From Candidatus Brockarchaeota archaeon (GTDB lineage Archaea; Thermoproteota; EX4484-205; JAAOZP01), in the NCBI GenBank assembly GCA_017601225.1, contig JAFNIX010000001.1:192504-256503 (forward strand): a stretch of 64,000 bases of DNA, read 5' to 3'. The notes beneath the pieces are model-generated. The model made no database searches and was not told the origin of the DNA. It saw nothing but the letters and a program-made list of their open reading frames with translations. The translations under genes were made by a program, and so were the position numbers. Below, piece after piece: positions 52,142-60,055 of the stretch (positions within the stretch are counted from its first letter, which is position 1; each line of letters opens with the position of its first letter).

Positions 52142-52348
52142 TTTAGTACTTTTTCTACTGGCTTGCTCGAAAACAGCCTGCTTGTTAACATGAGAAATAG
52201 TGAGCTCTCTGAGGCTATTGGGATAAGCTACGACTCTGCGTTAAAACTGGCACAGGGGGCTCTAGACGTCCTGCTTGGTGGAGGTGTTGAGATATAGGCG
52301 ATGACGGAACTTGTTGGAGAGTTTGGAACAGGCAAGATACATGTTTAG
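52142..52348 (+). pseudogene. RadA/Rad51-like gene fragment
   Basis: One frame carries SELSEAIGISYDSALKLAQG, which is the N-terminal helix-hairpin-helix of archaeal RadA, then LLGGGVEI, a TAG stop at 52295-52297, and AMTELVGEFGTGK, the Walker A region in RadA, then IHV and TAG. The stretch normally between the HhH and LLGGGVE is missing and the frame ends before the core. So it is an internally deleted remnant. The real recombinase gene must be elsewhere. Confidence 0.5.
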
Positions 52349-52380
52349 ACGGGCAGAGTTTAAACTTTTTCAACAACCCT

Positions 52381-52560
52381 ATGTGGATGGTGTCTGTGCC
52401 CCAAACGCTTAATGCTTCGACAGGACTGGTGTGCAGGCTGATCGGCAGTAGGATGAATCTGGAGAGTAAAAGCGTCACCTACGTACTCGACGAGGCTAAC
52501 CCAGCGTTAACAATATGGCTTGCTGCAACTCCCGTTGAGCATTACGCAGTGCTGCAATAA
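52381..52560 (+). other. 59-codon unassigned frame after the RadA fragment
   Basis: A frame from ATG 52381 to TAA 52560 encoding MWMVSVPQTLNASTGLVCRL... and ending EHYAVLQ. It does not resemble the RadA C-terminus or any family I know. It may be a remnant of another gene or a chance frame in degraded DNA. About 600 bp between the tautomerase and the gene at 52697 hold only this and the RadA fragment. Confidence 0.25.
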
Positions 52561-52696
52561 TCATGGAGCCAGTGGGTTTTCGGGAAGCAGGCGAAACAGA
52601 GAATTATACCATCATACATTATGACCATCATAAACTAGACATGTTTCAGCGTCAAATCAAAATTTATAAAAGTCCTGTGGGAAGCCTAGTTGAAAA

Positions 52697-53542
52697 ATGG
52701 CTGGAAAACACGCCGGCCCTTTAGTACTGTCAGTAACCGGTGCAATACTGATTCTTACAGGTATTCTTATTCTCGCTTTCAGCAGCCAATACTTGTCTCT
52801 TCAACCTGTTCTCTATTTCGCCACCCTCATTCTAGCAGCAACCATCTTGGCGGGAGCACTGTTAACCGGCCAGGAGAACAAGAAGAGGATTGTAGCCGGT
52901 TCGGCAATAGTCCTAGGTCTCTCGACGGTTATTTTCTGCTTCTCCCTTCTGCCGGTTCTCCTACAGTACGCGGGAAGATTCATACCTATGCCGCGCAACC
53001 TGGGCACTTCAGGTCTCATAGATTTTCTAGGAGGCTTTGTGCCGTCAACCATTGGAACAGTAGGTGTAGTACTTTGCATTATTGGAGGAATACTTGGGTT
53101 AAGGAGGAAGCCATTACTCTCATCGTCCTCTTTGTCTAAAGCGCAGGTTAGCGAAGTTGAAGAATCAATGATCTGCCCAGAGTGCGGAGCCATAAACAAT
53201 GCGAGCTACAAGTTCTGCTTCAAATGCGGAGCAAGGCTGAAAACCGAGAAGCCGAGGAAGACCGAGGAAGCAGTGACGATGGAGACGTTGATCTGCCCCG
53301 TCTGCGGGAAAACGTTGCTTGAAGGCTCTAAGTTCTGCAGCCAGTGTGGCATGTCACTATCCGGGGGTGAGCAGCTCCCACCGCCGCCGCCTGACATAGA
53401 GAGCAGACTGGAGAAACTGGAGGAAAGAATTGAGAGGCTGGAGAAAACCCTAGAGAAGGTTGAGCGGCCGGAAGTCGAGGAGGAACGCCGGGAGGAGGGT
53501 GAAGCCGGTGAAAGCATATTCGAAGAATACACTCCTGATTAG
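52697..53542 (+). CDS. Four-TM protein with two zinc ribbons and a C-terminal coiled coil
   Basis: 281 aa. Four hydrophobic helices lie at about 10-30, 35-55, 70-95 and 110-132. Two zinc ribbons follow: CPECGAINNASYKFCFKCG (about 158-176) and CPVCGKTLLEGSKFCSQCG (about 198-216). The C-terminus is a coiled coil (ESRLEKLEERIERLEKTLEK) with acidic end. The layout puts the ribbons in the cytoplasm. Such zinc-ribbon membrane proteins are common in archaea and functionally unassigned. Its TTTATAAAAG-like box lies at about 52662-52671 upstream. Confidence 0.65.
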   Translation: MAGKHAGPLVLSVTGAILILTGILILAFSSQYLSLQPVLYFATLILAATILAGALLTGQENKKRIVAGSAIVLGLSTVIFCFSLLPVLLQYAGRFIPMPRNLGTSGLIDFLGGFVPSTIGTVGVVLCIIGGILGLRRKPLLSSSSLSKAQVSEVEESMICPECGAINNASYKFCFKCGARLKTEKPRKTEEAVTMETLICPVCGKTLLEGSKFCSQCGMSLSGGEQLPPPPPDIESRLEKLEERIERLEKTLEKVERPEVEEERREEGEAGESIFEEYTPD

Positions 53543-53613
53543 CATTTAGGCCGAGGCCCCTAATCAATGTTGAAAAGTAGATGGCTTATAGGCTTCTTAC
53601 TGTAGAGCTAGGC

Positions 53614-54996
53614 TTAGGCTTTAAGCCTCTCCGAAATCACGTGGCCCACGTAGAGGCCGGAGGCAGCTGCTTGAGACAAGCCTCTTGTGATACCGGCGCC
53701 GTCTCCAACTGCGAACAGGTTTTTAACAGGAGTCTCGCCGCGTTCGTTGACCTCAACCCTGGACGAGTAGAATTTGGCTTCAACACCGTAGAGAAGCATG
53801 TCGTGCTTCGAGAAAATCCCTGGAATAAGCTTGTCCAAAGCCCTGAGCATTTCAACAATGTTTGAGAGAATCCTGTAGGGCAGGATGAAACTGAGGTCTC
53901 CAGGCGTCGCGTCGGGCAGCGTCGGAGAGATAAGGCTTCTGCTGAGACGCTCATAGGTAGACCTTCTTCCCTGCAATAGGTCGCCTAGTCTTTGAACAAC
54001 CACGCCGTTTGAAATAAGGTTTGCAAGCTTAGCTATCGACATTCCATATTCAATCGGCTCTTTAAAAGGCTCTGTGAAATCTGTTGACACAAGCACTGCG
54101 AAATTAGTGTTGTCAGTCCTGTAACTGTTGTAACTGTGACCATTCACGGTGACAATCCCCTCATAATACTCTGTTAAAACCTCACCGTGTGGGTTGACAC
54201 AGAAAGTCCTAACGTTGTCATCAAACCTTTTCGAAACATACTTCAGCTTCGGCTCATAAAGGTCTTGAGTAATGTCATCCATTATTTCCGCCGGAACCTC
54301 TACTCTGACACCGAGATCCACGGGGTTACGTTTCATAGGGATATTGAGCTTCGTGAACTCCTTCCTCAACCATCCTGCTCCAGACCTGCCTGGGGCGACT
54401 ACGATGAATCGTCCAAAAATGTTTTCACCATCCTTAGTCTTAACACCCTTGGCAACACCGTTTTCAACGATGAAGCTTTCAACCTCAGTCATAACCCTTA
54501 CTTCAACACTCTTTTCAAGGTCATCCTTCATCCGGCTCAGTATTTTGAAAGACAGGTCTGAACCCATGTGTCTAACAGGGTTCCTCTGAAGCTTCAAGCC
54601 AGCTAGGCTAGCCCTCCTCCTCCATTCTTCAAATGAATCCTCATCGTCACCGTAAACCTTCTCCGGCGCCCCGTAGCTAAGGAAAATCTCGTCAACCCTC
54701 TTTATGTATTGACGGGTCTTCTCAGATGATAAGACCTCTGGAAGCCAGCCTCCAACCTCCGGGTCGAGAGTTATCTTCCCGTCTGAGAAAGCCCCTGCAC
54801 CACCCCAACCACTGTAAACGTTGCAGACACCGCACCTGACGCACAGCTTGCTAAGCCTCCTCGCGGGACATGTTCTCTCATCAATGTCACGGCCTTTTTC
54901 AAGAATCAGGATCGACGCGTCCGAATGCTTCTCAAGGACGCTTAAAGCGCAGAATATTCCAGCCGGACCCCCTCCCACTATTATCACGTCATGCAA
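53614..54996 (-). CDS. FAD-dependent oxidoreductase (COG2509-like)
   Basis: 460 aa. FAD dinucleotide motif VIIVGGGPAGIFCAL at about residues 4-18; a CPARRLSKLCVRCGVCNVYSGWGGAGAFSDGK region (pattern C...C-x2-C-x2-C) at about 42-74 is typical of the archaeal/bacterial group with a possible metal site; GDGAGITRGLSQAAASG at about 432-448 closes the FAD site. Physiological substrate is unknown. It diverges from the malate dehydrogenase gene (69-nt gap), so the two may share promoter DNA. Confidence 0.85.
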   Translation of the reverse strand: MHDVIIVGGGPAGIFCALSVLEKHSDASILILEKGRDIDERTCPARRLSKLCVRCGVCNVYSGWGGAGAFSDGKITLDPEVGGWLPEVLSSEKTRQYIKRVDEIFLSYGAPEKVYGDDEDSFEEWRRRASLAGLKLQRNPVRHMGSDLSFKILSRMKDDLEKSVEVRVMTEVESFIVENGVAKGVKTKDGENIFGRFIVVAPGRSGAGWLRKEFTKLNIPMKRNPVDLGVRVEVPAEIMDDITQDLYEPKLKYVSKRFDDNVRTFCVNPHGEVLTEYYEGIVTVNGHSYNSYRTDNTNFAVLVSTDFTEPFKEPIEYGMSIAKLANLISNGVVVQRLGDLLQGRRSTYERLSRSLISPTLPDATPGDLSFILPYRILSNIVEMLRALDKLIPGIFSKHDMLLYGVEAKFYSSRVEVNERGETPVKNLFAVGDGAGITRGLSQAAASGLYVGHVISERLKA

Positions 54997-55065
54997 TACT
55001 GCTTCCTTTCCCCAACCCTCCTCACTGATACTTTTAAGTTTACCGTTTAGATAAGGCTCCCAAAC

Positions 55066-55980
55066 TTGAGGAGAATAGGGATAATAGGCTCCGGGAAAGT
55101 AGGGTGCTCCGCGGCAGCCTTCTTACTAACAGAGGCTGACGAAATAGTGCTTTACGACATTATCCCCAAGCTGCCGGTTGGAGAAGCCTTGGACCTGCAG
55201 AACGCGGCTGAGGCTCTTGGCTTAAACGTTGAGGTTAAGGGGACTAACGATATTTCTCTGCTCCACGGCTTAGATGTTGTAGTCGTAACAGCGGGGTTTG
55301 GAAGAACCCCGGGCATGAGCAGGATGGACCTTTTAAACAAGAACCTTCCAATAATCGAGGGAATAGCTAAGGAATACAGCAGTGAGAGAGACTGTGGGAC
55401 AGTATTTATAATCGTGACGAACCCGGTTGATGTTTTAACCTATGTTTTCTGGAGGAGAAGCGGCGTTGCGAGACACAGGGTGGCGGGATTAAGCGGCGTC
55501 CTGGACTCGAGCCGTTTAAAAACGATAATGAGGATGAGTAGGGGGCTCCGGATAAGTGGCCCATGCTCATTCGTCTTGGGGGAGCACGGTGAGAACATGG
55601 TGATCTTAAGAGACAGGATACGCGAAGAATACGGGTTGAGCGACACAGACTTGGATCTGGTTTTAAGCGAGACTGTTAAGGCAGCAGCCGAGATAATAAG
55701 CATGAAAGGAGCCACGGTTCACGGGCCGGGTGCGTCTATAGCTAGAATGGTTAAAGCAGTATTGTCTGACAGCAGGGAGGTACTGCCCGCTTCCGCAGTC
55801 TTAAACGGCGAGTACAGGATTAGGAACGTTTGTCTCGGGGTTCCGGTTGAAATAGGGAGAAGCGGCTTCAAAATCGTCCAGGAGAAGCTGAGCGAAAATG
55901 AGGAATCGATGCTGAGAAAAGCTGCGGAAAACATTTCTAAAGTGTTGGAGCAAATAGGGTACGGGGAGCAGAAGCAATAA
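55066..55980 (+). CDS. mdh: Malate/lactate dehydrogenase family protein, malate type
   Basis: 304 aa, TTG start. NAD-binding IGSGKVGCSAAAFLL at about 6-20; the substrate loop GFGRTPGMSRMDLL has Arg at the malate-specifying position (Gln in lactate dehydrogenase); the catalytic His is in LGEHGENMV at about 178, and the Asp/Arg pair is in VLDSSRLKT. It reduces oxaloacetate to malate. It belongs with PEP carboxykinase at the window end in C3/C4 metabolism. Confidence 0.88.
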   Translation: MRRIGIIGSGKVGCSAAAFLLTEADEIVLYDIIPKLPVGEALDLQNAAEALGLNVEVKGTNDISLLHGLDVVVVTAGFGRTPGMSRMDLLNKNLPIIEGIAKEYSSERDCGTVFIIVTNPVDVLTYVFWRRSGVARHRVAGLSGVLDSSRLKTIMRMSRGLRISGPCSFVLGEHGENMVILRDRIREEYGLSDTDLDLVLSETVKAAAEIISMKGATVHGPGASIARMVKAVLSDSREVLPASAVLNGEYRIRNVCLGVPVEIGRSGFKIVQEKLSENEESMLRKAAENISKVLEQIGYGEQKQ

Positions 55981-56043
55981 GGGGTTCCCTATCCAGTTAG
56001 TTTTTAGCAGAACGTGTGCTAAAGGTTGCTTAAGGATAATGTG

Positions 56044-56763
56044 CTACTGGTTTTCCCAGTATTGTTGAGCTATTTTAAAGAAGTTTTCAAGAATCCTTCT
56101 TCCATCAGGATGATTCTCGTCGAAAATCTGCGGGTGGAACTGGACCCCATACAGCGGCCGCTCTCTGTGCTTCATCGCCTGGATCCGGCACTCCTCAGTG
56201 GAAGCCAGCAGGTCAAACCCCGGGGGAAGCATCTTAACCTCGCAATAATGGTTCTCGTCAACATAGATGATGTCTCCTAGGCCGGAGAAAATGGGGTCCC
56301 TCTTTACAACCCTAACCGGCAGGAAGCCTTTCTCCACGAAGTATCCTTCAAGATGCGTACCCGCGTTTCTATCCTCCTCTCCCGGTTTTAGGCGACGAAT
56401 GGGTGAACAGCCCAGCTCGCGGCTGGGATGCCAGTAGGCCATTCCAATCACCTGGTGTCCGCCGCATATGCCGAGAATCGGAACAAAGGCATCCCTAATT
56501 ATTTCAAACTCCCTTGTCCAATCATTCTTGACGAACTGTTCCCAAGGGGTTCCGCTGCCGCTCAGTATCACTGCCAAAGGCTTCAACCTGCGAACCTCTT
56601 CAAGCGAACATCCGCTGTAATGTCTTACGACGCATGGACCCGTGTAGATACGGTGAATCTCTCTACGCATATCCTCGTAGCGTTTCTCAGCCTTATCGCT
56701 ATCGGGATCAATGTCGCTATTATCAATATAGTAGACGAGGCTGCTCATGTACGCATGTCTCAA
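56044..56763 (-). CDS. Class I glutamine amidotransferase-like protein
   Basis: 239 aa. The nucleophile elbow GICGGHQ places Cys at residue 100; the oxyanion region is SGSGTPWEQF, and YGVQFHPQ holds the catalytic His. It resembles GMP synthase/anthranilate-type amidotransferase domains standing alone. Its amide acceptor is not evident and no synthase gene is next to it. It ends the housekeeping part directly left of the tRNA-derived repeat. Confidence 0.75.
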   Translation of the reverse strand: MRHAYMSSLVYYIDNSDIDPDSDKAEKRYEDMRREIHRIYTGPCVVRHYSGCSLEEVRRLKPLAVILSGSGTPWEQFVKNDWTREFEIIRDAFVPILGICGGHQVIGMAYWHPSRELGCSPIRRLKPGEEDRNAGTHLEGYFVEKGFLPVRVVKRDPIFSGLGDIIYVDENHYCEVKMLPPGFDLLASTEECRIQAMKHRERPLYGVQFHPQIFDENHPDGRRILENFFKIAQQYWENQ

Positions 56764-56800
56764 TAAGCAGCAAATACTATAAAGCTTTAAACCTGAGAAA

Positions 56801-56824
56801 GTGGACCGGGAGGGACTCGAACCC
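56801..56824 (-). repeat. Orphan tRNA 3'-end copy (left repeat)
   Basis: 24 nt identical to 58681-58704, oriented like the tRNA on the minus strand. Beyond it (56825 onward) the sequence diverges and no anticodon arm or 5' acceptor can be found, so it is not a functional tRNA. Confidence 0.75.
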
Positions 56825-56908
56825 CTGAATTACAGTCACCCTAATCCAAATTCGTAAATTATTACATCGCCCGGTTAAGTCTCGTCCAGTATCCAGTATT
56901 CTGCTTGA

Positions 56909-57070
56909 AATATCTGCTTAAATCCTGAAATAACAGAAATAATTGTATTGAAGAGGGGGAAATGCGGGGCTAACTGCGAAAATCTTTGGTTTGAGGATGA
57001 GGAGCGTGCGGTGAAAATACCGGCTATCCATAACTTTCTCGACATAAACAGATGGCAGCGGAGAAGATAG
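56909..57070 (+). pseudogene. C-terminal remnant of a TGT-like gene
   Basis: An open stretch after a TGA at 56906 reads NICLNPEITEIIVLKRGKC, then GANCENLWFEDEERAVKIPA, then IHNFLDINRWQRRR and a stop at 57068-57070. It aligns with the end of the gene at 10093-11192 (LRDPEIRFEE-CNCEVC ... LILHNLLDMKRALAGGR), including the zinc-ligand Cys and the HN-x-LD end. The barrel is missing; the frame upstream is cut by the stop. It ends 3 nt before the LAGLIDADG start, the same spacing logic as locus 1. Confidence 0.6.
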
Positions 57071-57073
57071 AAT

Positions 57074-57997
57074 ATGGGTGGGGGCTCAGCCGTAAGGCAA
57101 TACCAGAGAAGGTTTCTCCAAGGTGAATCTGAGGAAACTGGTAGAAAGGAGGATTGCGAAGAAGGTCTCTGGAAGGCACGTGCACTAACATTTGGAGAAT
57201 ACGGGGTGCGTGAGACAAAGAGCGGCGAGTATGAATTAGTTAAAAAGGACACTACTGTTGGCGTGTTCTCGAAGGCTTGCATCGAGAAAGAAAGGGTTTT
57301 GTTTCTGCTAAGCCGTGGAACATTGCTCGAAGTATCAGAAAGAGGAGTCAGGGAGATAGCCTCTCCTGAAAAAGCAACACTTATGGGGATGATAGCCTCT
57401 GATGGAGGAACTACTTTCCGACGAGGACTACGTTCAGATGGAAGGTATCGGACAGAGTATTTGATTAGATTTCACTCTAGGGATAAAGAACTCGTCGAGA
57501 TTTTCGACAAGTTATCCGAGGTTGTGTATCATAAGGAGTCTCTTCATTATACTAGGAAGAGAAATGGTTTAATAACCTCGGTCGTATACAGCAAGGGGAT
57601 CTTCTACGATTTGGGTGATTTTAACGTAAAGCCAGCACCTTATGAATTCCATGTTCCTAGAGAACATCTCGATGATGAAGGAAAAAGAGCGTTTTTAAGG
57701 GGCTTTTTCTCAGGGGATGGAAATATTTCCATATCGTCTGAAGGCAAGGTCACGATACGATTTTACTCAACATGTAGAAGCGGAATAGAGGAATTACACC
57801 AAACCCTTAAGGATTTGGGCTTTCATCCTAATAAAATCAGGGAGGAGAAAGAGCTGAGAGGCAAAACAACATACAACTTTACAATTCCGAGAGAAGAGCA
57901 TATAAAGTTCATAAAGGATATTGGAAGTTATAGACCGAGGCACATGCATATACTTGAAGAGATAAAAAGAGAAGCGGAAGGTCGCGAAGAAGAATGA
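57074..57997 (+). CDS. LAGLIDADG-type endonuclease-like protein, copy 2
   Basis: 307 aa. LAGLIDADG-like helices LMGMIASDGG (about residues 103-112) and FLRGFFSGDG (about 207-216). The N-terminus GGGSAVRQYQRRFLQ matches copy 1 (GSGSRVGQYERRFFQ), and the similarity runs along the whole length (EFH-P, HLD-EGKRA, DLGFHP, IP-EEH-KFI). The gap of sequence similarity is highest between the two motifs. It overlaps the partner gene by 4 nt. It is intact, while the TGT-like gene before it is reduced to a tail. Confidence 0.8.
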   Translation: MGGGSAVRQYQRRFLQGESEETGRKEDCEEGLWKARALTFGEYGVRETKSGEYELVKKDTTVGVFSKACIEKERVLFLLSRGTLLEVSERGVREIASPEKATLMGMIASDGGTTFRRGLRSDGRYRTEYLIRFHSRDKELVEIFDKLSEVVYHKESLHYTRKRNGLITSVVYSKGIFYDLGDFNVKPAPYEFHVPREHLDDEGKRAFLRGFFSGDGNISISSEGKVTIRFYSTCRSGIEELHQTLKDLGFHPNKIREEKELRGKTTYNFTIPREEHIKFIKDIGSYRPRHMHILEEIKREAEGREEE

Positions 57998-58665
57998 GAG
58001 AAGCTATGATCTGGGGATGGGAAGACGAACCTGAGCTGGCTGGAGAGAATGCCGAAAAATATTTAAGCAAACGGTGGAATACTACAATAATAGAATACTC
58101 GATTACAGTCACAGGTAGGATCACTGAGGAGGATGTGCTTTTCAGAATAACCGCATACATAAGTGGCAAGCCTGAGGGTGTGAAGGATTTAGTGGACAAC
58201 TTGCTCGATGTGGGTTTAATGGGAAAAAGCAAGGTATATTCAATTACGGTAGGCCTCTACGACTATATGGCGTCGGATGAGGAGAAGTACAGAGATAGTT
58301 TGCAAGCTGTGAAGGAAGCCTGTAAAAATCGGATACAAACCCTTACGCAGATATTCAAGGAGCACCCGAAGGTTAAGACGCTGCTTGAAAAAGAGAGGAA
58401 ACTTATAGTTATCCCAGTAACAAGCTTACTCTGCGAATTAGATTCGAAGCGAGTCAACAAGGTAATCGTTAAAGCCGGAAACCATAATTTAGAAGAGATC
58501 TTAAACGTACTTCACTTTCTTGCTGACAGACTGATTGAACACGGGGTCGCCGAAAACATTATCGGATATTCTCTAAGGGAGGATGTAGAGAAACTTGAAA
58601 TCGACGACCTGTATGTTGAGGGCGGAAAAGTGTATCTGTGGCTTGGACATCCATCTGCTAAGTGA
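57994..58665 (+). CDS. Unknown partner protein of the LAGLIDADG gene, copy 2
   Basis: 223 aa. Homolog of the 12126-12779 product: IWGWEDE, EKYLSKRW, FRITAYISG, EHPKVK, LLCELDS and the C-terminal IGYSLREDV-type helix are shared. No known family. The ATG lies inside the end of the LAGLIDADG gene (ATGA overlap). Its stop is 16 nt from the tRNA 3' end, so the element is packed tightly against the tRNA. Confidence 0.75.
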   Translation: MREAMIWGWEDEPELAGENAEKYLSKRWNTTIIEYSITVTGRITEEDVLFRITAYISGKPEGVKDLVDNLLDVGLMGKSKVYSITVGLYDYMASDEEKYRDSLQAVKEACKNRIQTLTQIFKEHPKVKTLLEKERKLIVIPVTSLLCELDSKRVNKVIVKAGNHNLEEILNVLHFLADRLIEHGVAENIIGYSLREDVEKLEIDDLYVEGGKVYLWLGHPSAK

Positions 58666-58681
58666 TGCTGTCGGAAAAATG

Positions 58682-58770
58682 TGGACCGGGAGGGACTCGA
58701 ACCCTCAAGCCTCCCGTATTTTGTCCTTTTCGGTCGCCAAACGGGCGTTCTACCTTTGAACTACCGGCCC
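58682..58770 (-). tRNA. tRNA with a short intron, probably tRNA-Ala(GGC)
   Basis: 89 nt. Acceptor GGGCCGG pairs with CCGGTCC with a G3-U70 wobble pair, the alanine identity mark, discriminator A. D-arm GTTC/GAAC, T-arm GAGGG-TTCGAGT-CCCTC. The anticodon stem CCCGT/ACGGG encloses 23 nt starting TTGGCG, so a 16-nt intron after position 37 leaves anticodon GGC. However, the best bulge-helix-bulge I can draw (TTTG/CAAA with three-nt bulges GCG and ATA) would remove 18 nt and give a TGG-type (Pro) loop. I favour Ala. Confidence 0.8.
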
Positions 58771-58942
58771 TTGGTTTAACCTGTTTTTCCGGATGATATT
58801 TAAGTTTTCCCTCGGATGCTTTTCCACAGGGATCGCGGATAGCGGCAATAATTTAGCGTGTTAAACCAGTTTTTTAACGAGTTTTACAGCGCTCCCTGAA
58901 AGGAAAACCCATAAAAACCCTTTTGAAGAGTTCAACCAGTAG

Positions 58943-59254
58943 TTGGTGAACAGGGCGAGGATAAAGATAGTGAGTAACGAGCTGAGCGATCTTCAAACGG
59001 TAGTGGACCAAATACTTAAGATAGCTAAGGAGAATAATGTTAAGGTTTCAGGCCCGATTCCGCTTCCCAGAAAGGTTTTGAAGGTCACCACCCAGAAGAA
59101 CCCTAGTGGGCAGGGCACGATAACCTGGGACAAGTTTGAAATGCGTTTCTACAGGAGGCTGATCTACCTTGGGCTTAACGATAAGGCTCTTAGAGCTTTA
59201 ACAACGATACGTATACCGCAGAACGTCATAATAACTCTCGACCTAATCTCTTGA
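58943..59254 (+). CDS. rps10: 30S ribosomal protein S10
   Basis: 103 aa, GTG start. ARIKIVSNELSDLQTVVDQI at the N-terminus, VSGPIPLPRKVLKVTTQ, WDKFEMRFYRRLI and the end TTIRIPQNVIITLDL match archaeal S10/uS10. It often follows elongation factor 1 alpha in archaea; that gene is absent here. It converges on the glycosyltransferase with a 12-nt overlap. Confidence 0.92.
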   Translation: MVNRARIKIVSNELSDLQTVVDQILKIAKENNVKVSGPIPLPRKVLKVTTQKNPSGQGTITWDKFEMRFYRRLIYLGLNDKALRALTTIRIPQNVIITLDLIS

Positions 59255-59923
59255 GAAACCTATTCTCCGCCTAATCATGAAAAGGAGTATTTTCAAACCG
59301 TCTTTAAGCGGGTTCAGTTTTGAGAAGCCTATCCTGTTGTAGTATCTTATTCCGACCTCTGTTATTCTAAGGCCTTTCCTGCATGCTTCGGTTAACACTT
59401 CAGTAGAGAAGGGCATGCCGTTCTCCCTAAGCCTCATCCTCAAGTAGGCCTCTCTCGAGAACACTTTCATCCCCGTCTGCGTATCGCCGATCCTTCTGAG
59501 GAATAGCATTGAGAAAACAGTGTTCACTATGAAGTTGCCAATGTATCTCGAGGTGCTCATTCCCGCCGGCTTGCTGCTGAACCTTCGGCCAGTGGCTATG
59601 TCCGTCTCCCCCTTCCTCACCATGTCGACGAGCCTCCTTAGATCCGCCGGGTCATAGGTTCCATCCCCATCCATAAATGCAAGGACTCTTCCCCTGGCTT
59701 TCTCCAACCCTTTTCTTATCGCCGCCCCGTATCCTTTCCTCTCCTGTCTAACTACGGTTACTCCGAGGGATGAGGCTATTTCAGCAGTCTTGTCGTCGCT
59801 TGAATCCACGATTATGATTTCCGCCCCTGGAAGCCATTTCTTAACACGCTCTATAACTAGCCCTATTGATTTCTCCTCGTTCAGGGTTGGAATGACTACT
59901 GACACGTCGCTATGGTCCTGCAC
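59243..59923 (-). CDS. Family 2 glycosyltransferase (dolichol-phosphate mannosyltransferase-like)
   Basis: 226 aa. GT-A fold: VVIPTLNEEKSIG (about residues 9-21), IIVDSSDDKTAEIA (about 36-49), and the DxD-type FMDGDGTYDP (about 78-87), then ATGRRFS. This is the pattern of polyprenyl-phosphate glycosyltransferases that feed N-glycosylation or lipid-linked sugars. No C-terminal membrane helix is seen, though such enzymes may still act at the membrane face. Confidence 0.85.
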   Translation of the reverse strand: MQDHSDVSVVIPTLNEEKSIGLVIERVKKWLPGAEIIIVDSSDDKTAEIASSLGVTVVRQERKGYGAAIRKGLEKARGRVLAFMDGDGTYDPADLRRLVDMVRKGETDIATGRRFSSKPAGMSTSRYIGNFIVNTVFSMLFLRRIGDTQTGMKVFSREAYLRMRLRENGMPFSTEVLTEACRKGLRITEVGIRYYNRIGFSKLNPLKDGLKILLFMIRRRIGFSRD

Positions 59924-60055
59924 CGCACGATGTTTTACGCTTCACAGGGCAAAATGTGTTTGTCACACAGATGAAATCTGCCTTATGAATCTCATTAAAA
60001 ACATTGTAAAACAGTATTTTTTTCCTTTTTTCAATTCATTTTGAAGAAAATTTCT

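Larger units (their letters stand above)
56801..58704. mobile_element. 1.9-kb element flanked by copies of a tRNA 3' end
   Basis: Exact 24-bp direct repeats (56801-56824 and 58681-58704) flank the region. The right copy is the 3' end, from the T-arm to past the discriminator, of the complete tRNA gene at 58682-58770. The left copy has no tRNA attached. This is the attL/attR pattern of insertion into a tRNA gene. Inside are a TGT-like remnant, a LAGLIDADG gene and its partner gene, and no integrase. Homologous genes occur at 10093-12779 behind tRNA-Glu. Confidence 0.65.
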
